Shown here piece by piece: positions 42,104-49,935 of a DNA stretch of 64,000 nt (its first letter is position 1; every line of letters starts with the position of its first letter). This DNA is from Oscillospiraceae bacterium (lineage in GTDB: Bacteria; Bacillota; Clostridia; Oscillospirales; Oscillospiraceae): positions 21,768-85,767 of the forward strand of contig JAEDDG010000005.1 in NCBI GenBank assembly GCA_016293865.1, written 5' to 3'. The notes beneath the pieces are model-generated. The model made no database searches, was not told where the DNA came from, and was given only the letters and a program-made list of their open reading frames with translations. A program made the position numbers and the translations under genes.

Positions 42104-42955
42104 ATGACAAGCAAACGCACGGCATTCTTCCGGCAGGTCCGGATTGAAAACTGCCTGTTCACAGTAACGATTGATTATAATTTTTCCGCATCCTCGCCGG
42201 CGCCCACGCGCATGCACAACCACGCCGCCTATGAGCTGTATTTCGTGCGCAGCGGCCGTCTGCTCTACCGCATCGGCACCGAAAATGTGGAAATCGGGCC
42301 TGGTCAGTGCTGTGTGATCAAGCCGGGCGTCTACCATTCCAAGCAGGCTGCAGGGGTCCACGACAGCTACCGGCTCAAACTGACCATGGACAGCGCGACC
42401 AGCGCCGCCCTGTCCGGTGCGCTGCCCTGGACCAACGGCTTCTGCACCCAGGCCGTCGGGGAGTCCGTATTTCAGCTGCTGCACAGCATCCATATTGAAT
42501 TCACCGGCATGAATTGGGGAAAGGACCAGCGGCTGCACGCATACCTGACGCTTTTGATCATGGAGCTTTGGGGCCGCACTCTTGCCGCCAGCGCGAATAT
42601 GCCGGCCGCACCCCCGGCCGAAGACGATTATCCCATGAAAATCGACGAGTTTTTTGCCCTTCATTTCAAGGAAGATATCACCTGCGCGCACCTGGCCGCC
42701 GCGCTTTTTGTCAGTGAACGGCAGGTCAGCCGGATTCTGAAGTGCAATTACGGCATGTCCTTCAAAAGCAAGCTGTCGGAAATCCGCATAAATGCCGCCA
42801 AGGAGCTTCTGCTCGCCACAGATCAGTCCGTGACGCAGATTGCCCAAAACCTCGGATACAGTAACGCCCGGTATTTTACGCGGATGTTCCGCGCCAACAC
42901 CGGGCGAAGTCCCTCCGCCTTCCGCCGCGGCTACCAGCAGCCGTCCGGCAAATAG
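42104..42955 (+). CDS. AraC family transcriptional regulator
   Basis: A 283-residue regulator. The N-terminal cupin (about residues 25-150, with MHNHAAYELYFVRSG) is a ligand-binding barrel. The C-terminal AraC/XylS domain has two helix-turn-helix units: HLAAALFVSERQVSRILK and VTQIAQNLGYSNARYFTRMFR. It is co-transcribed with the GNAT gene and faces the aldolase/alpha-barrel operon on the other strand, which is a plausible target. The ligand may be a sugar. Confidence 0.92.
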   Translation: MTSKRTAFFRQVRIENCLFTVTIDYNFSASSPAPTRMHNHAAYELYFVRSGRLLYRIGTENVEIGPGQCCVIKPGVYHSKQAAGVHDSYRLKLTMDSATSAALSGALPWTNGFCTQAVGESVFQLLHSIHIEFTGMNWGKDQRLHAYLTLLIMELWGRTLAASANMPAAPPAEDDYPMKIDEFFALHFKEDITCAHLAAALFVSERQVSRILKCNYGMSFKSKLSEIRINAAKELLLATDQSVTQIAQNLGYSNARYFTRMFRANTGRSPSAFRRGYQQPSGK

Positions 42956-42991
42956 AAAAAGCCTTGCCCGTCTGTGCGGGCAAGGCTTTTT
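42956..42991. terminator. Bidirectional terminator
   Basis: A 15-bp stem (42956-42970 with 42977-42991) with A-rich and T-rich ends separates the AraC gene from the convergent minus-strand gene. Confidence 0.93.
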
Positions 42992-42992
42992 C

Positions 42993-44009
42993 TCATTCCG
43001 GTCTGCCGGAAAGCTCCGCCGCCACCTCAAAGAACCAGCGGGCATATTCCGGGATCAGATTGTAATTCTGTTTGGGCGTCAGATCCGCCTCTATCATGTG
43101 CGGCATCAGGAATGAGCCGTCGCCTCTCTGCGCCTTGCAGAAATAGTCCATCAGAGACAGGCAGGCCTCTTTGTATTTTTCCTCGCCTGTCAGCCGGTAG
43201 AGGACGGACGAGGCCCAGAAGCTCTTGCCGGAACCGGGCGCGCGCAGAGCCGCGCTGCCGCAGGAGAGAAACCGGTCAAAATACGCCTTTGAGCCCTCCA
43301 GATACTCTGCCTTCCCGGTCAGCTCATAGATCTGTGCCAGCGCGACGCTCGGCATCCCGAAATAGTAGTAATACTGACCCGGTCCTGGCTGGCTGTAATC
43401 CACCCATCCGTAGGGATTTTTCTTCTGGTCCGCCACGGCTTTGACGGCGAAGGGCTTGACTGCCACAGAGAAAAAGTAGGTCTCATCGTGCTGATCCAGC
43501 ATTTTCAGCAGGAACCTGCACAGCCGCTCCGCACGCGGCAGATCATAAAGAGCCAGGACCTCAGCGCAGAGGGCGGCGGAAACGACGTCATATTCCTCCG
43601 ATTTTTCCGGATAGCACATGGTACGGATGGCGCCGATTTCCTCATCAAAATACAGATTGATGATTCCGTCGCAAAGCATTTTATAGATATCAAACTGCCC
43701 AAGCAGCATGGCGCCCAGCGCTACCCATCCGTTCGGATAAACCTGGCAGCAGTTGTTCGCATAGGTGCCGCTGCCCTTTCGGCCGTCGGCATCCCGCAGA
43801 TCGCCGTCCTCCCGGTAAAACATGCGCATGGTGTGGCGCAGAAGCGTTGAGGCCTCTGCCGTATAACCGGCCGACCGCAGCGGAAAAATCGGCTTGTAGT
43901 AGCACCCCAGGTCGTCAACCGGCAGGGAACCGTCCGCACGCAGGTCATGCAGAATCCAGTTCACAGAAAGGCGGGCGCGTTCTTCCAGTATTTTAATGTA
44001 TTTCTCCAT
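42993..44009 (-). CDS. Predicted alpha/alpha-barrel (six-hairpin glycosidase-like) protein
   Basis: A 338-residue protein with the alternating helix pattern of six-hairpin glycosidases (GH76/GH88/GH105-like). I do not recognise the exact family. It is rich in aromatic and acidic residues that could line a sugar cleft (LRADGSLPVDDLGCYYKP, NNCCQVYPNGWVALG, YGWVDYSQPGPGQYYYYFG). There is no signal peptide, so an intracellular sugar-processing or epimerase-like role is likely. It starts 2 bases after the HpcH/HpaI aldolase gene, with AAGGAG inside that gene's end, so the two are coupled. Confidence 0.6.
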   Translation of the reverse strand: MEKYIKILEERARLSVNWILHDLRADGSLPVDDLGCYYKPIFPLRSAGYTAEASTLLRHTMRMFYREDGDLRDADGRKGSGTYANNCCQVYPNGWVALGAMLLGQFDIYKMLCDGIINLYFDEEIGAIRTMCYPEKSEEYDVVSAALCAEVLALYDLPRAERLCRFLLKMLDQHDETYFFSVAVKPFAVKAVADQKKNPYGWVDYSQPGPGQYYYYFGMPSVALAQIYELTGKAEYLEGSKAYFDRFLSCGSAALRAPGSGKSFWASSVLYRLTGEEKYKEACLSLMDYFCKAQRGDGSFLMPHMIEADLTPKQNYNLIPEYARWFFEVAAELSGRPE

Positions 44010-44011
44010 TG

Positions 44012-44791
44012 TTACTCTCCTTTTTTGCAGATCTCATGGACAAGCCGGCGTTTTTCCTGCGCATACGCACGGCTCTGCAGCAGAAATGCCGCTTCGCTGA
44101 TGGGTACAATCATGGAATAACCCGCGTCGACTGCCGCACGGATCAGGCTGTCTGTCATTGCAACAAGGCCTGCGTGCTTTCCCGCGTCGCGGCACGCCTG
44201 CGCCACCTGCCGCATATACGCGCACAGGACAGGATGCTCGTCAATGCCTGTACTCAGCGGAATGCCCATACTCAGGCGCATATCGTCCGGCGAGAAAAAG
44301 AGCATGTCGATGCCCGGCGTCGCGATAATCTCCGGCGCGTTGCGCACCGCCTCTTCCGTCTCAATCTGTGCAATAACCAGGCTCTGCCGCTTTCTGCACG
44401 CTTCAGCATCGAACAGTGACAGAATCCGCACACCGCAGAAAGAGCGCGCGCCCTCCGGCGGATAATTCACCGCCCTGGCGATGGCCCTCGCCTGTTCCGG
44501 CGTGTTGACAAGCGGCACCATGACGGCCGACGGCGCAAGATCCATCATCCTGCTCAGATAGTCCGGCTCATGTCCCGGCACGCGCACCACAGTAGCCAGA
44601 CCATGCCGCTCCGCTGCCAGCATGCAGTGATACGTGCTGTTATAGTCCTGATACCCGTGCTGTGCGCACATCCAGACAAAATCCCAGCCCTCACAGCTCA
44701 GCTCGATTGCTCCGGGATGCGGAACGCTGTTGCTGTAGCCAAGCACAATCTGTTTTTCCCGCATTTTCTGTACAAGTCTGTTTTCTTCCAT
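44012..44791 (-). CDS. HpcH/HpaI family class II aldolase
   Basis: Divalent-metal-dependent aldolase that cleaves or makes 2-keto-3-deoxy sugar acids via pyruvate enolate. VMVPLVNTPEQARAIARAV is the family barrel strand; AQIETEEAV holds the metal-ligand Glu and FFSPDDMRLSMG the Asp region. The length of 259 residues is normal. Start 44791 follows AGGGAGG by eight bases, and a longer frame upstream is rejected. It leads the two-gene operon with the six-hairpin-like protein. The fragment of a LacI-type regulator just upstream suggests this operon once had a local repressor. Confidence 0.88.
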   Translation of the reverse strand: MEENRLVQKMREKQIVLGYSNSVPHPGAIELSCEGWDFVWMCAQHGYQDYNSTYHCMLAAERHGLATVVRVPGHEPDYLSRMMDLAPSAVMVPLVNTPEQARAIARAVNYPPEGARSFCGVRILSLFDAEACRKRQSLVIAQIETEEAVRNAPEIIATPGIDMLFFSPDDMRLSMGIPLSTGIDEHPVLCAYMRQVAQACRDAGKHAGLVAMTDSLIRAAVDAGYSMIVPISEAAFLLQSRAYAQEKRRLVHEICKKGE

Positions 44792-44923
44792 TGCACATTC
44801 CTCCCTGTTCAGGCTGGCTTCAGTATAGCCGCGCCTGCGCGGTGCAAAAATCACATTCTGGGACATCTTTTTGTACATATTGTCTTAAAAAGTGCCCGTC
44901 TGCGGCAGCCCGCCGGCACACAA

Positions 44924-44950
44924 AAAGCCCTGCCGGGCGGGCAGAGCTTT
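44924..44950 (-). terminator. Terminator after the LacI remnant
   Basis: An 11-bp stem (44924-44934 with 44940-44950, one G-T pair) is followed by five T on the minus strand, right after the stop codon of the remnant. Confidence 0.75.
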
Positions 44951-44955
44951 GATTT

Positions 44956-45027
44956 TCAGGCCGCGGACGATGTCCGGATGCGCAATTCAGTCGGGCAGAT
45001 GATCAATTCATGCACGAAATCCAGATG
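44956..45027 (-). pseudogene. C-terminal remnant of a LacI-family regulator
   Basis: About 22 codons ending in ICPTELRIRTSSAA, then a stop and a good terminator. This resembles the LacI-family C-terminus (PTELxxRxS). Upstream in the same frame there is no LacI-like sequence, no helix-turn-helix and no ribosome site. The rest of the 44792-45302 interval holds only this fragment, two terminators and the aldolase leader. A deletion or insertion upstream seems to have removed most of the gene. Confidence 0.45.
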
Positions 45028-45121
45028 CGTATTCCGCCAAAACATCTGACGTTCTATGTATGCATTGCGGAAAAGCCCGGAAAAGAATTTAAAGTTCTGC
45101 ATTCTCGCCCAAATACAGGAA

Positions 45122-45153
45122 AAAGCACGCAGCCGAACACGGCTGCGTGCTTT
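45122..45153 (-). terminator. Terminator of the Nim-like gene
   Basis: A perfect 14-bp stem with a 4-base loop is followed by five T on the minus strand. It lies 150 bases past the stop codon; nothing recognisable lies between. Confidence 0.8.
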
Positions 45154-45302
45154 CTGATTCTGAAAGAAAAGGCCGATTCTGATATGGGGCATACTCTCCC
45201 GCCTGCCTTTTACGAAATGTTCAAGAAATCGCCAAAGGGAAGCCTTCCCTTTCAATTCATTGCATACAGCCTCTGCCCAACAAGCAGGAATCCGAAAATC
45301 TA

Positions 45303-45770
45303 TCAGTGCTCCTTACAAGATAAGGTTTCGACTGAAAGCCGCAAAACTTTTGTCACACTTAAAATTTTGTCGTTAAACTCCCACAGCGCCTTGTTTGTAT
45401 AGTGAGCCATAATTCTCTGCAATCCGTAAATTTTCCCGTCTGTATCTGAAACTTCCTTCACTATGCCCGTTCCCATAATGCTTTGATACAGAAAGGAAAA
45501 ATCACACCCGGATTTTCCCCCTGTCAATTGATGCTTCGTGTCCATTTCAAAAGACACCACCGATTGTTTCGGGAGTAAATCTATCTTTCTGCCTTCGTTT
45601 GCACAATGAAAATACAGGAATATCTGCTCATCAATTATGTCATAACCAAAATTCATCGGTATAATATAGGCTTCGTTATGATCCACGAGTCCTAAGCGGC
45701 AGCAATCACAGTGATGCATAATATCAATAATTTTGGAACGATCTGTAATTTCTCTGTCTTTTCTTCGCAC
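45303..45770 (-). CDS. Pyridoxamine 5'-phosphate oxidase-like flavoprotein (NimA-type)
   Basis: A 155-residue split-barrel FMN-binding protein of the nitroimidazole-reductase-like group. Starting at GTG 45770 the N-terminus reads MRRKDREITD, the usual start of this family, and GGAG lies nine bases before it. CRLGLVDHNEAYIIPMNFGY is the core strand pair, and YFHCANEGRKIDLL holds the His-x2-x3-K flavin region. The base composition is visibly lower in GC than its neighbours, and the gene lies just after tRNA-Gln on the same strand, which suggests recent acquisition. Family members can reduce nitroaromatics, but resistance cannot be claimed from sequence. Confidence 0.85.
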   Translation of the reverse strand: MRRKDREITDRSKIIDIMHHCDCCRLGLVDHNEAYIIPMNFGYDIIDEQIFLYFHCANEGRKIDLLPKQSVVSFEMDTKHQLTGGKSGCDFSFLYQSIMGTGIVKEVSDTDGKIYGLQRIMAHYTNKALWEFNDKILSVTKVLRLSVETLSCKEH

Positions 45771-45849
45771 TGCAATCATCTCCATAAATGCCGATTGATC
45801 ATACTGCCATGCCGTATTCATGGTCATACAGCAGGAATATATATTAAAA

Positions 45850-45893
45850 GGACACCAATCCGATACGTATTCATCGCATCAAAATTGGTGTCC
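45850..45893 (-). terminator. Terminator of tRNA-Gln
   Basis: A 10-bp stem (45850-45859 with 45884-45893), with an inner CGAT/ATCG pair in its loop, is followed by TTTTAAT on the minus strand. Confidence 0.75.
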
Positions 45894-45898
45894 AGTTA

Positions 45899-45972
45899 TG
45901 GCAGCGGGTGAAGGATTCGAACCCTCACAGACGGAGTCAGAGTCCGGCGTGCTACCTTTACACAAACCCGCT
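45899..45972 (-). tRNA. tRNA-Gln (anticodon CUG)
   Basis: A 74-base cloverleaf with an encoded CCA end. The acceptor stem AGCGGGU/ACCCGCU pairs fully, the T-arm has GUUCGAAUC, and the 7-base anticodon loop CUCUGAC has CUG at the centre. A consensus promoter lies 14 bases upstream. Confidence 0.93.
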
Positions 45973-45985
45973 AAATGCAAGAGTT

Positions 45986-46014
45986 ATTATACTCATACGC
46001 ACAGCGTTTGTCAA
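45986..46014 (-). promoter_or_regulatory. Consensus promoter of tRNA-Gln
   Basis: A perfect TTGACA (46009-46014), a 17-base spacer and a perfect TATAAT (45986-45991). Confidence 0.93.
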
Positions 46015-46045
46015 CCTTTTTTTCTCACTGTCTGCAAAGAAAGAG

Positions 46046-46070
46046 AGGAACGGGCGCTCTGCCCGTTCCT
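46046..46070 (-). terminator. Terminator of the rsmA-AAG-reductase operon
   Basis: A 10-bp stem (46046-46055 with 46061-46070) with a 5-base loop is followed by TCTCTTTCTTT on the minus strand. Confidence 0.75.
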
Positions 46071-46096
46071 CCCGGCTCTTACAGTCCTGTACTGTC

Positions 46097-46963
46097 TCAT
46101 TGCGGGTCAAGATAGGCCCGGATCAGCGCCTGCGTGCCTTCATCACCGTAACCCTCCGCCTCCAGGAACTGGTACATGGACAGTACGGTTCCCAAAACAG
46201 GCAGATCAATATCCATGCGCCCGGCCTCTTCCGTGGCAATGGACATATCTTTGACAAAATGCTTCATGAAAAAGCCCGGTGTAAAATCGCCCTTCAGCAT
46301 TTTCGGGCCGTTATAAGACATCTGCCAGGAGCCTGCGGCGCCTGTGGAAATGGTCTCCAGCATTTTTTCCAGATCCAGTCCGGCGGAATAGGCATAGGCC
46401 ACCGCTTCACTGACGCCGGCAACCGCACCGGCAATGGCAATCTGATTGGCCATTTTCATATGCTGGCCGTTGCCGGCCCTGCCTGCATAGCAGATCTTTT
46501 CGCCCATGGCCTGGAAAATCGTCCTGCATTTTTCAAACACCAGCTCGTCTCCGCCGACCATGATGGCCAGAGTTCCGGCACGGGCGCCGGTGTCCCCGCC
46601 GGAGACAGGCGCATCCAGCGCGGGAATTGCATACTTTTTCGCTTCCTCATAAATCCGCTTGGAAAGCTGCGGGCTGGTGGTGGTCATATCGATGACCACT
46701 GTGCCGGGCACCGCGCTTTTCAGGATGCCGGCATCGCTGAGGTAAACTTCCTCCACATCCTTGGGATAGCCCACCATGGTGATCACCGTCTCCGCTCCGG
46801 CGACACATTCCGCAATCGTGTCGCACCAGACAGCGCCGGCCTTCACCACTTCATCCGCCTTCGCCTTTGTTCTTGAGTAAACATTGACGGAATATCCGTG
46901 CTTCAGCAGGTTCTGCACCATACCGTTCCCCATTACGCCAATGCCGATAAATCCGATTTTCAT
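46097..46963 (-). CDS. Beta-hydroxyacid dehydrogenase (tartronate semialdehyde reductase-like)
   Basis: NAD(P)H-dependent dehydrogenase of the 3-hydroxyisobutyrate/GarR family. The Rossmann motif is FIGIGVMGNGM, the substrate-binding motif DAPVSGGDTGARAGTLAIMVGG, and the catalytic Lys is in GNGQHMKMANQ. The length of 288 residues is normal. Start 46963 follows AAGGAG by eight bases. It is the last of three genes after rsmA and the AAG glycosylase, a functionally mixed operon. GarR-type reduction of tartronate semialdehyde is the family default; 3-hydroxyisobutyrate or other substrates are possible. Confidence 0.9.
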   Translation of the reverse strand: MKIGFIGIGVMGNGMVQNLLKHGYSVNVYSRTKAKADEVVKAGAVWCDTIAECVAGAETVITMVGYPKDVEEVYLSDAGILKSAVPGTVVIDMTTTSPQLSKRIYEEAKKYAIPALDAPVSGGDTGARAGTLAIMVGGDELVFEKCRTIFQAMGEKICYAGRAGNGQHMKMANQIAIAGAVAGVSEAVAYAYSAGLDLEKMLETISTGAAGSWQMSYNGPKMLKGDFTPGFFMKHFVKDMSIATEEAGRMDIDLPVLGTVLSMYQFLEAEGYGDEGTQALIRAYLDPQ

Positions 46964-46976
46964 CGCCGAATCTCCT

Positions 46977-47558
46977 TTATTTTGAAATATATGGGTTTCC
47001 CGGAATTGTAAACCGCCACGGCCAGTCTCTGGCCGCACCGGCATAATCGATGTTGATCCGGGGCGACGCGGCCGTTTCCGCCGGCGCTTCCCCCTTTTCC
47101 AGCCACAGCCCGTCCGCCTGACCGCACAGGTCCGCCCCGTACAGCCCGCGGGTAATGTCCATAGCCATGCAAAGCTTCCCCGGTCCGGAGCAGAGGGCCC
47201 TCCGCTTCTCCATTTTTCTGCGGCGCTGCATCAGTTCAATCCCGCAGCAGGGCTCCAGCGCCCGCAGCAGCACCACCTCCGGCTTTCCAGGCGGGCCGGT
47301 GGTGATATTCATGCAGCAGTACATGCCGTAAATCAGATAGACGTAGGCATGACCCGCCGGGCCGTACTGAACACGGACGCGCCGGCTGTCTCCCTTATAG
47401 CTGTGGGCGGCCGGATCGATCTCACCGAGATAGGCCTCAGTCTCCACGATGATTCCGCGGGTCTCGCCATCCGGCGTCCGCCGCACAAGAATCTGTCCCA
47501 GAAGCGCCCTGGCTGCTTCCAGCGTATCCTGCTGATAAAATGCCCGATCCAGAATCAT
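46977..47558 (-). CDS. 3-methyladenine DNA glycosylase (AAG/MPG type)
   Basis: Monofunctional base-excision glycosylase that removes alkylated purines and hypoxanthine. VETEAYLGEIDPAAHSYKG holds the catalytic Glu, YVYLIYGMYCCMNITTG the DNA-intercalating Tyr region, and GPGKLCMAMDIT the base pocket. The length of 193 residues is normal for bacterial AAG. Its start overlaps the rsmA stop by 4 bases (ATGA), so the two are translationally coupled, and the reductase starts 13 bases after it. Confidence 0.94.
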   Translation of the reverse strand: MILDRAFYQQDTLEAARALLGQILVRRTPDGETRGIIVETEAYLGEIDPAAHSYKGDSRRVRVQYGPAGHAYVYLIYGMYCCMNITTGPPGKPEVVLLRALEPCCGIELMQRRRKMEKRRALCSGPGKLCMAMDITRGLYGADLCGQADGLWLEKGEAPAETAASPRINIDYAGAARDWPWRFTIPGNPYISK

Positions 47559-48415
47559 TTCAGCACCTGCTCAAGCCGGTTTGTGACCGCTGCAAACGAC
47601 GCAAGGTCCAGGGTTTCCCCGCGGACCCGCAGGTCAAAGCCGCAGTCTGCAACCACATGCTCCAGCTGCGTCTTCGCAAGGCGCTGGCCGAAGGCGCCCG
47701 AAAGCCCGTTGACAAGCGTTTTGCGCCGCTGCGCAAACGACGCGCGTACCACTTTGAAAAACAGCTTCTGGTCCGCCTGAACCGGCGGCGACGTACGCGT
47801 GCGCATGCGCACAACCGCCGACGTCACCTTCGGCTGCGGGACAAAGCAGCCGGGCGGCACCTCAAACAAAATCTCAGGCTCTGTATAGTAATTTGCAAAA
47901 ACGGTAAAGGCTCCGTAATCTGCGGAGCCGGCCGGCGCACAGATGCGCTTTGCGACCTCCCGCTGGATCATGACGGTGACGGTTTCAAACTGTTCTGATT
48001 CCAGAATCGCCGTCAGAACCGGCGTCGTGATGTTATACGGCAGGTTGGCGCACACCATGGGCCGCAGCCCGGCAAACTTCTCCGCCGCAAAAGCCCGCAG
48101 ATCCAGCTGCATGGCATCGCCCTGAACAATCTCCACATTCGGAAGACCGCCCACGGTTTCCGCCAGAACGGGGATGAGCCGCCGGTCCAGCTCCACCGCC
48201 GCAACACGTCCGGCCCGCACCGCAAGTTCCTGTGTCAGACAGCCGACGCCCGGACCGATTTCCAGAACGCCGCAGTTCTGCTCCGCGCCGGAACCGGCCG
48301 CAATTTCACGGGGCACCCAGTCTGCAACCAGAAAATTCTGTCCCATCGCTTTTGAAAACCTGAATCCGTGCCGCTCCAGAAGCGGACGGATTGTATGCAT
48401 ACTGCAAAGTTCCAT
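47555..48415 (-). CDS. rsmA: 16S rRNA dimethyladenosine transferase RsmA (KsgA)
   Basis: Methylates two adjacent adenines in the 3' helix of 16S rRNA late in 30S assembly, using S-adenosylmethionine. GQNFLVADW, LEIGPGVGCLTQEL (SAM motif I) and ANLPYNITTPVL (NLPY catalytic motif) are clear, and PQPKVTSAVVRM is the C-terminal hallmark. Start 48415 (MELCSMHTIRPLLERHGF) matches clostridial RsmA N-termini and has GAAAGGG at about nine bases. The neighbour yabE is upstream as in many Firmicutes, but rnmV, which usually lies between them, is absent. Confidence 0.97.
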   Translation of the reverse strand: MELCSMHTIRPLLERHGFRFSKAMGQNFLVADWVPREIAAGSGAEQNCGVLEIGPGVGCLTQELAVRAGRVAAVELDRRLIPVLAETVGGLPNVEIVQGDAMQLDLRAFAAEKFAGLRPMVCANLPYNITTPVLTAILESEQFETVTVMIQREVAKRICAPAGSADYGAFTVFANYYTEPEILFEVPPGCFVPQPKVTSAVVRMRTRTSPPVQADQKLFFKVVRASFAQRRKTLVNGLSGAFGQRLAKTQLEHVVADCGFDLRVRGETLDLASFAAVTNRLEQVLK

Positions 48416-48451
48416 GCGCACCTGCCCTTTCCTTCACTCCCATAATAAAGC

Positions 48452-48481
48452 AAAACGGCGCCGGGTACAAGACCCGGCGCC
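48452..48481 (-). terminator. Terminator of the yabE-like gene
   Basis: A 10-bp GC-rich stem (48457-48466 with 48472-48481) with a 5-base loop is followed by TTTTGC on the minus strand. Confidence 0.85.
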
Positions 48482-48495
48482 AAAATTAAGCAGCT

Positions 48496-49674
48496 TCAGC
48501 CGATCACATATACGAGCGCGTCGCGCACGCCGAACTGAATGCATTCGTCATACGTATTGAAAAACAGATCGATTGTCGCGCCGCTGACGCCCGTATCGCC
48601 CACCACCGCATAGCCGTATTCCCAGCTGCCGCTGGCGGAGACGATGTAAACAATCGTGCCCATGGGAAGATAAGACAAATCCGCCGCGACGATTCCAACC
48701 TGTGCCGGCGCGCCGCTGGCCGTGATATTCGCTCCGCTGTTGAATGTATAGGCCGTCGCCGTCATGCTCAGCACTCTGGAATAGGTGTAAGTCGTACCAT
48801 CCCAGGCCTGTACCGTACTGCCCTGCGCCTGTTCGCCGGAAGTACCGGCAGACACGCCCGCAGACGCGTTCCCGGAGGCAGCAGAAGCGGACGATGCGCC
48901 CGATGTCTGCCCGGATGACGAGCCGGAAGTCTCCCCGCTCTCTGTACGCTCCGCTCCGGACGCCGCTTCCTGCGCCGGACGCGGCTTCGTGCCGACAGCA
49001 ACAATCTGCGGCACAGGCTGATACAGCAGCTGTTCATCACCGGCTTGCAGCCCGGTAACCACACCGTCTTTGCTGGTGATGGTGTATGTAATGCTCTTGG
49101 CGCCGTTTTTCCCTTCCTGTACGACGGCCGTCTCTCCCTCATAGGCATCGGGGTCATCGCGGTACTCGGTCTCATAAGCTACATCCACCTGCATGGCAAC
49201 AGTCTGCGTATCCGTTCTGGACACTGTAATTGCCATTCCATCCGTGACCGCCGCGTCCGGATCGGCGCTGACCGTGTCATGGCTGTCCAGCGCAATGCCG
49301 CGCTCCGCCAAAAACGCGCCGACCGTGCCGCACCCTGTGCGGAAGAATTCCGTCTGTCCGTTGACTGTCAGGCTGACAACCTTTGCCCTGACCACATCCA
49401 CATACAGCACGCCGCCGCGTTCCTGCACCGAACAGGAATCTCCGTCCAGAAGCTCAACGCCGGCGGCAGCCAGCGCCTGCTCCGCGCTGTTCCCCGTGCA
49501 GACCACAGTGGTCTCCGCACCGTCCGCCGTGATGACGCACTCTGTCTCCGGCGACGCAGCCGCAGCGGCAATCATGCAGATGCTGACGCACAGCAGTACG
49601 GAAACCGCCCAGAACAAAACGATGCACCGGCTGGCATTCATCGGGATATTCTTTTTTGTAATTCTTCGCTTCAT
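48496..49674 (-). CDS. YabE-like cell-wall protein with DUF348, G5 and 3D domains
   Basis: A 392-residue secreted or membrane-anchored protein. An N-terminal hydrophobic segment (about residues 16-40) acts as signal or anchor. Two ubiquitin-like DUF348 modules (about 45-95 and 100-150) and a G5 module (about 155-225) follow, then a Ser/Gly/Ala-rich linker (about 235-295). The C-terminal 3D domain (MTATAYTF, GIVAADLSYLPMGT, VVGDTGVSGATIDLFF) carries its three conserved Asp residues. Such proteins are Rpf/Sps-like lytic transglycosylases that remodel peptidoglycan. GGAG lies six bases upstream of the ATG. The promoter matches consensus fully, so expression is probably high. Confidence 0.92.
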   Translation of the reverse strand: MKRRITKKNIPMNASRCIVLFWAVSVLLCVSICMIAAAAASPETECVITADGAETTVVCTGNSAEQALAAAGVELLDGDSCSVQERGGVLYVDVVRAKVVSLTVNGQTEFFRTGCGTVGAFLAERGIALDSHDTVSADPDAAVTDGMAITVSRTDTQTVAMQVDVAYETEYRDDPDAYEGETAVVQEGKNGAKSITYTITSKDGVVTGLQAGDEQLLYQPVPQIVAVGTKPRPAQEAASGAERTESGETSGSSSGQTSGASSASAASGNASAGVSAGTSGEQAQGSTVQAWDGTTYTYSRVLSMTATAYTFNSGANITASGAPAQVGIVAADLSYLPMGTIVYIVSASGSWEYGYAVVGDTGVSGATIDLFFNTYDECIQFGVRDALVYVIG

Positions 49675-49732
49675 ATTCTTCTCCGCTTATATAAACTAAA
49701 AATTACAAAAAATTACAACCATTACGGCTTGT

Positions 49733-49761
49733 ATTATATATTTGTTCTCCACTTTTGTCAA
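49733..49761 (-). promoter_or_regulatory. Consensus promoter of the yabE-like gene
   Basis: A perfect TTGACA (49756-49761), a 17-base spacer and a perfect TATAAT (49733-49738). The leader is about 50 bases and shows no c-di-AMP riboswitch, which often precedes such genes. Confidence 0.92.
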
Positions 49762-49872
49762 CTTTTTATTGAATTTTCGTCTTCTATCCCCCACATTTTG
49801 TTTTAATTTCATTTGCAAGAAAAAAATAATTACAATGTGTAACATATTTTTTGTTTTTTCTCAAAAAATCTA

Positions 49873-49901
49873 TTGCAAAATCCCCGCTGATATGTTATGA
49901 T
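49873..49901 (+). promoter_or_regulatory. Promoter of tRNA-Pro
   Basis: TTGCAA, a 17-base spacer and TATGAT, 34 bases before the mature tRNA. Confidence 0.75.
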
Positions 49902-49905
49902 TCTT

Positions 49906-49925
49906 GAGCGCTCAAATGAGCGCTC
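49906..49925. repeat. Tandem GAGCGCTC palindromes at the tRNA-Pro start site
   Basis: GAGCGCTC (itself a perfect 8-base palindrome) occurs twice, separated by AAAT. The pair lies at the predicted transcription start, so it is either an operator or a 5' leader stem removed with the tRNA leader. Confidence 0.6.
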
Positions 49926-49935
49926 AGGTTCATAT

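Noticed and set aside
44956..45255. 99-codon minus-strand frame as an intact small gene
   Set aside because: Only the last 20 or so residues resemble a protein family (LacI tail); the rest has no ribosome site or recognisable pattern.
45010..45402. 130-codon plus-strand frame overlapping the Nim-like gene end
   Set aside because: It runs through a terminator hairpin and antisense to a supported gene.
49675..49800. c-di-AMP riboswitch before the yabE-like gene
   Set aside because: Only about 50 bases separate the predicted start site from the ATG, too short for that RNA.
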